Origin: an uncultured Paracoccaceae bacterium
GTDB taxonomy: Bacteria > Pseudomonadota > Alphaproteobacteria > Rhodobacterales > Rhodobacteraceae
Reading direction: 5' to 3'
Assembly: GCA_938002605.1 (NCBI GenBank)
Contig: CALLAF010000047.1
Coordinates: forward strand, 1-33,800
DNA: 33,800 nucleotides
Below, in pieces: positions 8,325-16,387 of the stretch. The notes under the pieces are model-generated. The model searched no databases and was not told the origin of the DNA. It worked only from the letters and a program-made list of their open reading frames with translations. The first letter of the stretch is position 1, and every line of letters starts with the position of its first letter. The translations under genes and the position numbers were made by a program.

Positions 8325-8972
8325 ATGGCTTACTTCATTGCTGGGGGCGTAATGACCCCGGAATTCGAAAAAGAATACGAGAATGAGCTTGAAGACACCT
8401 TAGAAACTATTTTGGATGGGGATTTTCGCAGTTTGCGTGTCACTGACTCCACGCAAGACGATGGCGGCCGCATTTCCGAAAATAGTTGGAACGTCGGTCG
8501 ACCTATCTCGCCCGACAATATTCCGACCAAGATAAAGCGGGAACCTCATTCGCTTGAGAAATTGCCGTTGCTCGATGTCGACAGTTTTTTGGGCACCGGA
8601 TTGCTGGTTTGCGAAAGCTTCAAAGATCTGTTGGAAGAGTTGGAACCGAACGTTCACCAGTTCTGGCCGATTGAGATTCTGATTGACGGTGATGTCGTGG
8701 CGATACGGTATTGGTTTGTCGCCTGCAATCGGATCGCCACCTTGAGCCAAACCCATTGCTACCCGCCGGTTCACCCTTGGGGCTCATGGGACCCAAGTCC
8801 GTTGGGGGAGCGTGAAAATGACCGGCTTGTGTTTTCGACGGAAGCAATTGGATCACATCACGCTTGGGTGGATAAATTTCATTGCGACCGCCTGTTTTCA
8901 AATACCTTCGGCGACCGTCTTAAGCAGCTGAACCTGACCGGTTTGAAGATGCGCAAGCTTGATGAGGCTTAA
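8325..8972 (+). CDS. Imm11/DUF1629-like immunity protein (orphan)
   Basis: A 215-residue soluble protein. The C-terminal third (AIGSHHAWVDKFHCDRLFSNTFGDR, then LKQLNLTGLKMRKLDEA) has the pattern of the Imm11/DUF1629 family: a helix of 'SDRLxxALK' type followed by a short L-TGL strand. These proteins neutralise contact-dependent or polymorphic toxins in the cytoplasm. The start at 8325 is preceded by AGGAG (8313-8317). No intact toxin gene lies beside it, and only a short possible toxin tail precedes it. The amino acid makeup is acidic at the N-terminus. The family assignment rests on pattern memory and is moderate. Confidence 0.65.
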   Translation: MAYFIAGGVMTPEFEKEYENELEDTLETILDGDFRSLRVTDSTQDDGGRISENSWNVGRPISPDNIPTKIKREPHSLEKLPLLDVDSFLGTGLLVCESFKDLLEELEPNVHQFWPIEILIDGDVVAIRYWFVACNRIATLSQTHCYPPVHPWGSWDPSPLGERENDRLVFSTEAIGSHHAWVDKFHCDRLFSNTFGDRLKQLNLTGLKMRKLDEA

Positions 8973-9106
8973 GGTTTAGCCGTCGCTCAATTCATTTAGG
9001 ATATATTATGGCGCAATTTTCTGAACTTGGCACTATCCATTGTCAGGCGTATTAGACCGATGTCAGGTAAGTCTCAAATAGAAATCAATTGTTTGGCTGA
9101 TTTGAT

Positions 9107-9139
9107 GATGGGTTGGCGGGCCGCCCGATCTAACCCATC
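9107..9139. repeat. Inverted repeat downstream of the immunity-like gene
   Basis: GATGGGTT (9107-9114) pairs exactly with AACCCATC (9132-9139). The 17-base spacer contains a second GC-rich hairpin (GGCGG/CCGCC, 9115-9125). No T-run follows. It is likely a transcript-end structure after the gene ending at 8972. The surrounding 8973-9223 holds no gene except a 15-codon frame at 9009-9056, which has a TAGGA-like site before it. Confidence 0.5.
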
Positions 9140-9223
9140 CTTATCCCAACTACGCCGCTTTCGCCTTTCACAATTGCGCGCGACGCCGTAAGCAAACCAA
9201 TCTTCGCAATTTAAGGGCACACC

Positions 9224-9769
9224 ATGGCGCAAAAAGCTACGATCTATAAAGTTGAACTTTCTGTTGCCGATATGGATCGTCACTATTACGAGACCCACAA
9301 TCTGACGGTCGCTAAACACCCGTCCGAGACGGATGAGCGGTTGATGCTACGGTTGCTGGCCTTTGCGCTGAATGCCGATGAGCAGTTGGAAATGACCAAA
9401 GGCATCTCAACAGATGATGAGCCTGACATTTGGCAAAAAAGCCTGAGTGGTGAGCTGGAGCTTTGGGTTGCGCTGGGCCTGCCAAGCGAAAAAATTATCC
9501 GACAATCCTGCGGTAAGGCCCGTGACGTGGTCATCTATTGCTACGGCGATAAAACTGCGCCGGGATGGTGGGATAAGGTCCAAAACAAGACCACCCGTTT
9601 TGACAATCTGCGGGTTATGAACATTTTGGATCAAGACATGATCGCCTTGGGCAACCTCGCCAACCGTTCCATGAAGATGCAGGTGAACATTCAAGACGGT
9701 GACGTGATGGTCAGCATCAACGACAGCATCATTTACGTCACGCCCGAGGAATGGAAAAGCGCGGGCTAG
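9224..9769 (+). CDS. YaeQ family protein
   Basis: A 181-residue protein covering the whole YaeQ family: MAQKATIYKVELSVADMDRHYY, HPSETDERLMLRLLAFAL, the central DDEPDIWQKSLSGELELWVALG and WWDKVQNKTTRFDNLRVM. YaeQ has a PD-(D/E)xK nuclease-like fold; the Asp/Glu residues of DEPDIW and ELWVALG lie where that site sits. The biological role is not established. An AAGGG sequence lies nine bases before the ATG. It is a single gene between the immunity-like locus and tRNA-Gly, and its length is normal for the family. Confidence 0.92.
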   Translation: MAQKATIYKVELSVADMDRHYYETHNLTVAKHPSETDERLMLRLLAFALNADEQLEMTKGISTDDEPDIWQKSLSGELELWVALGLPSEKIIRQSCGKARDVVIYCYGDKTAPGWWDKVQNKTTRFDNLRVMNILDQDMIALGNLANRSMKMQVNIQDGDVMVSINDSIIYVTPEEWKSAG

Positions 9770-9863
9770 CATAGCCGCATCGCTGTTTCTGCGTGTATCG
9801 ATCGATAAACGCAAACGTTCATCTTGACCTTCAATCATGGCTGATTTACTGGTCCTCTTGGTC

Positions 9864-9937
9864 GCGGGCGTTGTGTAATGGTAAGACCTCAGCCTTCCAA
9901 GCTGATGACACGGGTTCGATTCCCGTCGCCCGCTCCA
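9864..9937 (+). tRNA. tRNA-Gly (anticodon UCC)
   Basis: A 74-base cloverleaf. The acceptor arm GCGGGCG pairs with CGCCCGC; the D arm contains GTAATGGTA; the anticodon loop CTTCCAA carries TCC; the T arm is ACGGG-TTCGATT-CCCGT; the discriminator is T and CCA is encoded. It stands alone. I saw no repeat of its 3' end in the window, so there is no sign of an integrated element here. Confidence 0.97.
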
Positions 9938-10033
9938 TTTCTTTTCAATTTGTATGATGCTTATGCGCGACGCTGCCTTGTGAAACGGGCAGGGCGGTTT
10001 TATGTCTGCGCTAAGTAATAGATTGAGACAGTA

Positions 10034-11824
10034 ATGGCCAGACCCCCAAAAATTGGTTTAGACCGCGACCCCGGTAAGAAGGTGAGCGCGCTCAAGGCGT
10101 TGTGGCCGTTTTTAAAACCGTACCGGTTGAACGTGATTAGCGCGGGGCTCGCGCTCATTTTTACGGCGTCGATTTCATTGTTCTTGCCAATTGCCGCGCG
10201 CTTGATCGTTGACAACTTTGGCGCAGATGACGGCGCGATGTTGGCCGGGCATTTCAGAACGATGATGACATTCGCTGGGCTTTTGGCGGTAGGGACGGCG
10301 CTGCGTTATTTCTTGGTCACACGGCTTGGCGAACGGATTGTTGCGGATATCCGCAAGGCGGTTTTTGCCCGCATGATCGGGATGAGCCCGGCGTTTTATG
10401 AGCGCGTCATGACTGGTGAGGTGCTGAGCCGGATCACGACAGATACCACGCTGATCTTGTCGGTGGTGGGTAGCTCTGCATCTATCGCGTTGCGTAACAT
10501 ATTGATTTTCCTTGGCGGTGTGGTGTTGATGATGCTGACATCGGTCAAGATGAGCATCATGGTCTTATGGCCGATCCCGGTTGTTTTGATTCCAATGGTG
10601 ATTTTGGGGCGGCGCGTGCGCAGCCAATCCAAAGAAAACCAAGATTTGATCGCGGAATCGAGCGGGGGCGCGTCTGAACAATTGCTAGCCGCGCAGACCG
10701 TGCAGGCCTTTACCCACGAGGACCTCAGCCGCGCTAAGTTCGATGATGTGACCGAGCTGAGCTATCGGTCGGCCCGGCGCCGGATTTTCACCCGCGCTAT
10801 GCTGACTGCGCTTGTGATCTTTATGGTCTTTTCTGCGATTGTCATGTTTTTGCGTATGGGGTCGCAAGATGTACGGGCCGGCGAAACCACCGAAGGGGGG
10901 CTGGTACAATTCATGATCTACACGATCATGGTCGGCGGCGCGGTTGCGGCCCTGTCCGAGGTATGGGGTGAATTGCAGCGTGCTGCAGGGGCAACCGAAC
11001 GCTTAGTCGAACTGCTAACGATTGAGGACACAGTGCGAGACCCTGCGGAACCTGACGCCGTGGTGACGCCCGTCAAAGGCGGATTGGTGTTCGACAACGT
11101 ACACTTTAGCTACCCGTCGCGCGCCGATATTCCTGCGCTTCATGGCGTTGATCTTGATATAAAACCCGGCGAAACGGTCGCGCTTGTCGGCCCGTCTGGA
11201 GCGGGGAAAAGTACAATGATTCACATGGTACAGCGTTTCTATGACCCGCAGGTTGGGGCCGTGCGTATCGATGGGCAGGATTTGCGCGATATGGAACGCA
11301 CCGCGTTCCGTCAGCATATCGCGCTGGTCCCGCAAGATCCGGTAATCTTTGCGGATACCGCGCGCGAAAATATCCGATTTGGCCGTCCGGATGCGACGGA
11401 CGCCGAAGTTGTTGAAGCAGCCAAAGCCGCCGCAGCCCATGATTTCCTCAGCGCCTTGCCCGATGGCTATGACAGCTATGTTGGCGAACGCGGGGTGATG
11501 TTGTCGGGCGGACAAAAGCAGCGGATCGCGATTGCCCGTGCGATTTTGCGCGACGCGCCGATTTTGCTGCTGGACGAGGCCACAAGTGCGCTTGATGCAG
11601 AAAGCGAACATGCGGTGCAGGTTGCCGTCGATGAATTGGCAAAAACACGCACAACGCTGATTGTCGCGCACCGTCTTGCGACGGTTAAGAAAGCCGACCG
11701 CATTGTCGTATTCGAAGAAGGCAAAATCGTTGCTCAGGGCACGCATGACAGCCTCGTCGCGCAGGGCGGGCTGTATGCACGTCTGGCAAAATTGCAGTTC
11801 ACCGAAGGCGGTACAGCCGAATAA
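10034..11824 (+). CDS. ABC exporter, fused membrane and ATPase domains (MsbA/multidrug type)
   Basis: A 596-residue half-transporter. Residues about 20-310 hold six membrane segments (the first is FLKPYRLNVISAGLALIFTA). The nucleotide-binding domain has Walker A GPSGAGKST (about 386-394), Q-loop LVPQDPVIFA, signature LSGGQKQR, Walker B ILLLDEATSALD (about 510-521) and switch VAHRL. It would dimerise in the inner membrane and export lipid-linked or hydrophobic compounds using ATP. The ribosome-binding site is poor. It follows tRNA-Gly by about 95 bases and precedes an acyl-CoA synthetase on the same strand with a 114-base gap. The substrate cannot be read from sequence. Confidence 0.92.
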   Translation: MARPPKIGLDRDPGKKVSALKALWPFLKPYRLNVISAGLALIFTASISLFLPIAARLIVDNFGADDGAMLAGHFRTMMTFAGLLAVGTALRYFLVTRLGERIVADIRKAVFARMIGMSPAFYERVMTGEVLSRITTDTTLILSVVGSSASIALRNILIFLGGVVLMMLTSVKMSIMVLWPIPVVLIPMVILGRRVRSQSKENQDLIAESSGGASEQLLAAQTVQAFTHEDLSRAKFDDVTELSYRSARRRIFTRAMLTALVIFMVFSAIVMFLRMGSQDVRAGETTEGGLVQFMIYTIMVGGAVAALSEVWGELQRAAGATERLVELLTIEDTVRDPAEPDAVVTPVKGGLVFDNVHFSYPSRADIPALHGVDLDIKPGETVALVGPSGAGKSTMIHMVQRFYDPQVGAVRIDGQDLRDMERTAFRQHIALVPQDPVIFADTARENIRFGRPDATDAEVVEAAKAAAAHDFLSALPDGYDSYVGERGVMLSGGQKQRIAIARAILRDAPILLLDEATSALDAESEHAVQVAVDELAKTRTTLIVAHRLATVKKADRIVVFEEGKIVAQGTHDSLVAQGGLYARLAKLQFTEGGTAE

Positions 11825-11938
11825 TACCAAAAATTTCGCAGCGTCAGACTTGCGCTATGCTGCGGATTTGCCCACGTTATTCTTCAGATGGCGCGCTTAA
11901 GGGCTAGGCCACGATAGTTTTAGGGGAGGAGAACCGAC

Positions 11939-13825
11939 ATGGCTTATGCAAATGTCGCTGATCGCAATGCGATCGAACAAGAAATGCCATGGGAAGATCG
12001 CGATCTACCCAAGACCACGTTTGCGCTGCTCAATCAGACTGCTGACAAATTTGGCGACCGCAACGCGGTAAGCTATAGCCTGCTGTCGGATCCAGATTCA
12101 AAATGCGAAACATTGTCGTGGAATGAATTGCGCGCGCAAACCGCGCAGGCCGCGAACTTGTTTCGGTCGTTGGGCGTGGGCGAAACGGATGTTGTCGCAT
12201 TCTTGCTGCCCAATGCCACCGAAGCGATTCTGACGATCTTGGGCGGACAGGTTGCAGGCATCGTGAACCCGATTAACCCGCTGCTTGACGCCGAACAGAT
12301 TTCCGCAATTTTGCGTGAAACCAACGCCAAGGTGCTGGTCACGCTTAAAGCCTTCCCCAAAACTGATGTGGCCCAAAAGGCAGCCGAGGCCGTGCGCTTT
12401 GCGCCCAATGTCAAAACCGTTCTGGAAGTGGATTTGCACCGCTATCTGACCGGAATTAAGAAATTTATCGTGCCGCTTATCCGGCCTAAAAACCCAACGA
12501 ACCACGACGCGCGCGTGCTAAACTTTCACACTGAGATGGCGAAACAGCCCAAAACGCTTGCCTTTGCGGATAGCGAAGGGGACCGGGTCGCAGCCTATTT
12601 CCACACAGGCGGCACAACCGGGATGCCAAAGGTCGTGCAGCACCGCTATTCGGGGATCATCTATAACGCTTGGCTGGGTTCTCGGCTGCTGTTTACCGAA
12701 CAAGATGTGCAAATATGTCCGTTGCCGCTTTTCCACGTTTTCGCGACGACCGTCTCGCTGGGGGCGTCGCTTGGATCCGGGGCCGAAGTTGTGTTCCCGA
12801 CGCCGCAGGGCTACCGCGGCGAAGGTGTCTTTGATAACTTCTGGAAGCTGGTCGAAAAGCATAAAGTCACCTTTATGATCACCGTTCCTACGGCAATGTC
12901 TGCGTTGATGCAGCGCCCGGTTGATGCCGATATTTCATCACTGCGCTTGGCGTTTTGTGGGTCAGCGCCTTTGCCGCTTGAGCTATACAAACGGTTCGAG
13001 GCCGCCGCCGGGATCACAATTTGCGAAGGTTACGGATTGACCGAGGCGACGTGCCTGGTCGCGATCAACCCACCTGAGGGCGAAAAACGGGTGGGCTCAA
13101 CCGGTCTGCCGTTCCCGCACACGGATATCAAAATCATCTCGGTTGCGACGGGCCAAGAGGTGGAACCCGACGAAATTGGTGAAATTTGTGTATCAAGCCC
13201 GGGCGTTTCGATGGGCGAAACCTACACAGAGGCCGACAAAAATGAAAACCTGTATTATCCTGGTGATAAATCTGAAACGCAGTATTTGCGCACGGGTGAT
13301 TTGGGGCGGATCGATCCAGATGGCTATATGTGGATTACGGGGCGGGCCAAGGATCTGATCATTCGCGGTGGTCACAACATTGACCCTGCTGAGATCGAAG
13401 AGGCGCTTGCCGGACACCCAGCCGTAGCTTTTGCAGGCGCAATTGGCCAACCAGACGCACATGCGGGCGAAATCCCATGCGCCTATGTGGAATTGGTTGA
13501 TGGGGCTGAGATTACCTCGGACGAGCTGATCGCCTTTTCCAAAGAGCATATCCACGAACGCGCAGCATTCCCTAAGCATCTTGAGATTTTGGATAAATTG
13601 CCAAAAACAGCGGTTGGGAAAATCTTTAAGCCAGACCTGCGTAAACTTGCGATCACACGGATATACAACAAAGCCTTAGCCGAAACAGGGGCCACTGTTG
13701 AAATCGTGACTGAACACAAAAAACGTGGGCTGATTGCGCGTATTGCAAAACCCGCCGATGTAGAGGAAAAAGTCATCGGAGACGCGCTGGCCGCCTTTAC
13801 GATCGCATGGGAGATCGCCGAGTAA
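11939..13825 (+). CDS. Acyl-CoA synthetase (AMP-forming)
   Basis: A 628-residue member of the ANL superfamily. The ATP/AMP motif FHTGGTTGMPKVVQHRY lies near residue 223, GYGLTEAT near 364, YLRTGDLGRIDPDGYMWITGRAKDLI near 450-475, and the C-terminal catalytic lysine motif PKTAVGKIFKPDLRK near 555. A C-terminal tail of about 55 residues extends beyond the usual end. It activates a carboxylic acid, probably fatty, to its CoA thioester through an acyl-adenylate. A strong GGGGAGGAG precedes the ATG at 11939. The dehydrogenase at 13859 follows after 33 bases and is probably co-transcribed. Chain length or substrate is not determined. Confidence 0.92.
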   Translation: MAYANVADRNAIEQEMPWEDRDLPKTTFALLNQTADKFGDRNAVSYSLLSDPDSKCETLSWNELRAQTAQAANLFRSLGVGETDVVAFLLPNATEAILTILGGQVAGIVNPINPLLDAEQISAILRETNAKVLVTLKAFPKTDVAQKAAEAVRFAPNVKTVLEVDLHRYLTGIKKFIVPLIRPKNPTNHDARVLNFHTEMAKQPKTLAFADSEGDRVAAYFHTGGTTGMPKVVQHRYSGIIYNAWLGSRLLFTEQDVQICPLPLFHVFATTVSLGASLGSGAEVVFPTPQGYRGEGVFDNFWKLVEKHKVTFMITVPTAMSALMQRPVDADISSLRLAFCGSAPLPLELYKRFEAAAGITICEGYGLTEATCLVAINPPEGEKRVGSTGLPFPHTDIKIISVATGQEVEPDEIGEICVSSPGVSMGETYTEADKNENLYYPGDKSETQYLRTGDLGRIDPDGYMWITGRAKDLIIRGGHNIDPAEIEEALAGHPAVAFAGAIGQPDAHAGEIPCAYVELVDGAEITSDELIAFSKEHIHERAAFPKHLEILDKLPKTAVGKIFKPDLRKLAITRIYNKALAETGATVEIVTEHKKRGLIARIAKPADVEEKVIGDALAAFTIAWEIAE

Positions 13826-13858
13826 CGCCAACGCGCCGCAACAAAAGGACGTGGATCG

Positions 13859-14740
13859 ATGGCTAAACTTGCATTTTTAGGACTTGGCGTGATGGGGTTT
13901 CCCATGGCGGGGCATCTGCAAGCAGCAGAGCACGCCGTCACGGTATATAACCGAACGGCGGCCAAGGCCGAAAAATGGGTGGCAGCGCACGGTGGCCAGA
14001 TGGCCGCAACACCGCGCGCTGCAGCCGAAGACGCAGAAATTGTGATGGCATGTGTTGGCAATGACGATGACCTGCGGTCCGTTTGTCTTGGTGCAGATGG
14101 TGCGTTTGCTGGCATGGCAGCGGGGGCAACCTTTGTCGATCACACTACCGTTTCGGCTGCAGTAACGCGCGAATTGCACGACGCGGCCGCTGCACTGGGG
14201 ATTGCATTTGTCGATGCGCCAGTTTCTGGCGGGCAGGCGGGCGCCGAAAATGGCGTTCTCTCGTTGATGTGCGGTGGCACGCAAGACAGCTATGACAGCG
14301 TAGAACCCGTGCTTGCCGCCTATGCCCGTATTTGCCGCCGGATCGGTGACAGCGGTGCCGGCCAGATGACAAAGATGTGCAATCAAATTGCGATTGCCGG
14401 CCTTGTTCAAGGCCTGTCAGAAGCCCTGCATTTCGCACAAAAAGCCGGGCTGGATGGGCGCGCGGTTGTCGAAGTCATCAGCCAAGGCGCAGCTGGAAGC
14501 TGGCAGATGGCAAACCGCTATGAAACCATGCTGGACGATCAATTCGACCACGGGTTCGCGGTTGATTGGATGCGCAAGGATCTTGGGATTTGCTTGGATA
14601 CGGCTGATGAAAACGGCGCGAGCCTCCCCGTCACCGCCTTGGTCGATCAGTTCTATAAGGACGTGCAAAAAATGGGTGGCGGACGCTGGGACACATCATC
14701 GTTGCTCAAGCGTTTGCAGGCATTCGGGCCTCAATCCTAA
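13859..14740 (+). CDS. NAD(P)-dependent 3-hydroxyisobutyrate dehydrogenase-family oxidoreductase
   Basis: A 293-residue beta-hydroxyacid dehydrogenase. The N-terminal Rossmann motif is FLGLGVMGFPMAGHL (about residues 5-19). The substrate loop DAPVSGGQAGAENG (about 119-132) and the catalytic-lysine helix GAGQMTKMCNQI (about 165-176, with the Lys before MCNQ) are intact. The family oxidises 3-hydroxyisobutyrate, tartronate semialdehyde and similar acids; the substrate here is open. AAAGGA lies about ten bases before the ATG. Its position behind an acyl-CoA synthetase fits acid catabolism. The 3' end overlaps convergent cheD by four bases. Confidence 0.9.
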   Translation: MAKLAFLGLGVMGFPMAGHLQAAEHAVTVYNRTAAKAEKWVAAHGGQMAATPRAAAEDAEIVMACVGNDDDLRSVCLGADGAFAGMAAGATFVDHTTVSAAVTRELHDAAAALGIAFVDAPVSGGQAGAENGVLSLMCGGTQDSYDSVEPVLAAYARICRRIGDSGAGQMTKMCNQIAIAGLVQGLSEALHFAQKAGLDGRAVVEVISQGAAGSWQMANRYETMLDDQFDHGFAVDWMRKDLGICLDTADENGASLPVTALVDQFYKDVQKMGGGRWDTSSLLKRLQAFGPQS

Positions 14741-15276
14741 AATAGTGTAATATCGGGCGCTTCGCGCGCGGGTGCCGGAACCGGTTCAAGAACCGGCGCT
14801 GGTCCAGCGATTTGCAATTGGCGCGCAGCACCCGTTGTTGGGGTAAACTGTACACGTCGTGCTTGATCGCCACCAAGGCTTTGAGACACGCATGGGATGC
14901 CTTCGCGCGTCAAGAAATCCAGCGCAAAATCGGCGTTATTGCGTCCGATATCCCCCGCATGGCTTGTCATCTTCGCGCCCCCAAATATTTTGGCTTGCAG
15001 CGATCCGCGGTCGCCGCCCGCGCGCAAAACGCGGTTAATAAGTAGTTCCATCGCATTGACGCCATAACGTAGGTCTTTTGACCCGGTGCCGGAACTGCTG
15101 GCCAATAGAAAATGGTTCATGCCGCCAACGTTTGCCTTGGGGTCATACAGGCACACTGCGACACAGGACCCTAAGACAGTGGATAACACGACGTTTGGGT
15201 CGGCGGAGACGGCAAAGTCACCTTGGATCACGGTGATCGTTTTGTGCGATTGATCAGGGGCGCGGGTTACATTCAT
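14737..15276 (-). CDS. cheD: Chemoreceptor glutamine deamidase CheD
   Basis: A 179-residue CheD. LSTVLGSCVAVCLYD (about residues 29-43) contains the nucleophile Cys after GS; GGMNHFLL supplies the His, and KIFGGAKM and IGRNNADFA complete the fold. It deamidates receptor glutamines in the cytoplasm during adaptation. The start at 15276 has AAAGGACC upstream on the reverse strand; longer starts run into cheB. The gap to cheB is one base, and this is the last gene of the che operon. After the normal domain there is an odd proline/alanine-rich tail of about 20 residues ending in APDITLF. Confidence 0.95.
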   Translation of the reverse strand: MNVTRAPDQSHKTITVIQGDFAVSADPNVVLSTVLGSCVAVCLYDPKANVGGMNHFLLASSSGTGSKDLRYGVNAMELLINRVLRAGGDRGSLQAKIFGGAKMTSHAGDIGRNNADFALDFLTREGIPCVSQSLGGDQARRVQFTPTTGAARQLQIAGPAPVLEPVPAPAREAPDITLF

Positions 15277-15277
15277 T

Positions 15278-15904
15278 TTAGGTCCTTTGTATTGCCGCAC
15301 GTAGCAAAGCGGGGCCAATTTCAGTGATCGGCAATGCGCGCGCGACGCCACCCAAAGCCTGTGCGACCCGTGGCATTCCGTAAACGATGGATGTGCCTTC
15401 ATCCTGGCCGACGGTTTGTGCACCCGCTTTACGTAACGCAAGAAGCCCGTGCGCCCCGTCTTTTCCCATGCCTGTCAGAATAGCCGCAGTTGCATTGGCT
15501 GCATGTGGAACCGCAGATTCAAACAATGCGTCAACAGACGGGCGATGGCTCGTGCGCGGTGGCGCTTGGCTTAGCGCGATTCGCTGTGGCAGATTATCCG
15601 CAAGACAGAGATGTTGTTCGGTACTTGGCGAAAGATAGACTACGCCGCGTTCTAACAGCGCGCCATCTTGGGCAGCGACAACTTTGGCCCGTGTCGCACT
15701 GTCCAGAAGCCTAATCAGGCTTTGCGCAAACTGGCTGCCTGTGTGCTGCACGATCAATGTTGGCGGGCAATCAGGTCCAAAATGACGTAAAATTTGTATC
15801 AACGCGTCGACGCCCCCGGTTGATGAACCCACAAGAATAAAGTTTTGCGCCGCTTCATGTTTCGTTGCAGGGCGCCTGTTGAATGGTGCATTCATCGATT
15901 CCAT
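15278..15904 (-). CDS. cheB: CheB-type protein-glutamate methylesterase without receiver domain
   Basis: A 208-residue protein consisting only of the CheB catalytic domain: ILVGSSTGGVDAL (Ser28), LIVQHTG (His54) and AILTGMGKDGAHGL (Asp149) give the Ser-His-Asp triad, and SHRPSVDALF is also conserved. It removes methyl groups from chemoreceptors. Normal CheB is about 350 residues with an N-terminal receiver; here an in-frame TAG just before the TTG at 15916 rules out an extension, and the 105 bases upstream encode no receiver. The start at 15904 follows GGAGC. Activity must be controlled otherwise, perhaps by one of the separate CheY proteins. Confidence 0.9.
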   Translation of the reverse strand: MESMNAPFNRRPATKHEAAQNFILVGSSTGGVDALIQILRHFGPDCPPTLIVQHTGSQFAQSLIRLLDSATRAKVVAAQDGALLERGVVYLSPSTEQHLCLADNLPQRIALSQAPPRTSHRPSVDALFESAVPHAANATAAILTGMGKDGAHGLLALRKAGAQTVGQDEGTSIVYGMPRVAQALGGVARALPITEIGPALLRAAIQRT

Positions 15905-16009
15905 TGCTTGCTCCAACTATGGGACCATTCGGATTTTGCGTGGCGGCGTCGGAGGCATAAAATTCGGTCGGTCTGGACATGGGTTTGCATGGCGGCTTTA
16001 GCCTAATTC

Positions 16010-16387
16010 TTAAAACATTGAGATGCCATCGGAACTTTGATGTTCAGTGATTTGGGCATATCGCGCCCGCCGTCCAGCGATGTGTTCTCGAATGCGTTGC
16101 AATCGGATTGGCGCGATTACATCGAAATAATCGACCTCACCAGAGACATGTTCATGCGCCTCCATGCGGTCAAACATTAATGCAAGCTCCTCTATCGATT
16201 GCATCAAGAAATCGATGGTCTGCATCGCAGGCTTGTTTGGTACGATGCTGGTCCCGGCCATCATATCATCAAGTAGCGCCTCTTCGAGTTGGGTCAATGC
16301 CTGTCCCAGCTCGCGCATCGCAGCGCTTGTGTTTTTAAGAACAGCCTTTAAATCGTGGCGGTCCATTTGTTGAACCTGCTCTGTCAT
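16010..16387 (-). CDS. Small helical che-operon protein with a CheZ-like DxxxQ motif
   Basis: A 125-residue, almost wholly helical protein. I do not recognise it by name. Residues about 12-45 (DLKAVLKNTSAAMRELGQAL) form one long helix, and about 54-78 a second containing QTIDFLMQSIEEL, in which Asp59 and Gln63 make a DxxxQ pattern like the catalytic pair of CheZ phosphatases. A less ordered C-terminal region follows. Start at 16387 overlaps the upstream cheY stop in an ATGA. Small non-homologous-looking proteins in this position in other alphaproteobacteria (CheT type) are thought to act in signal termination. Function here is inference from motif and place. Confidence 0.8.
   Translation of the reverse strand: MTEQVQQMDRHDLKAVLKNTSAAMRELGQALTQLEEALLDDMMAGTSIVPNKPAMQTIDFLMQSIEELALMFDRMEAHEHVSGEVDYFDVIAPIRLQRIREHIAGRRARYAQITEHQSSDGISMF

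Noticed and set aside
9864..9937. tRNA-Gly as an integration site
   Set aside because: No integrase gene and no second copy of the tRNA 3' end were found in the window.
11015..11830. A 271-codon reverse frame
   Set aside because: It is antisense to the ATPase domain of the ABC exporter, a common artefact.
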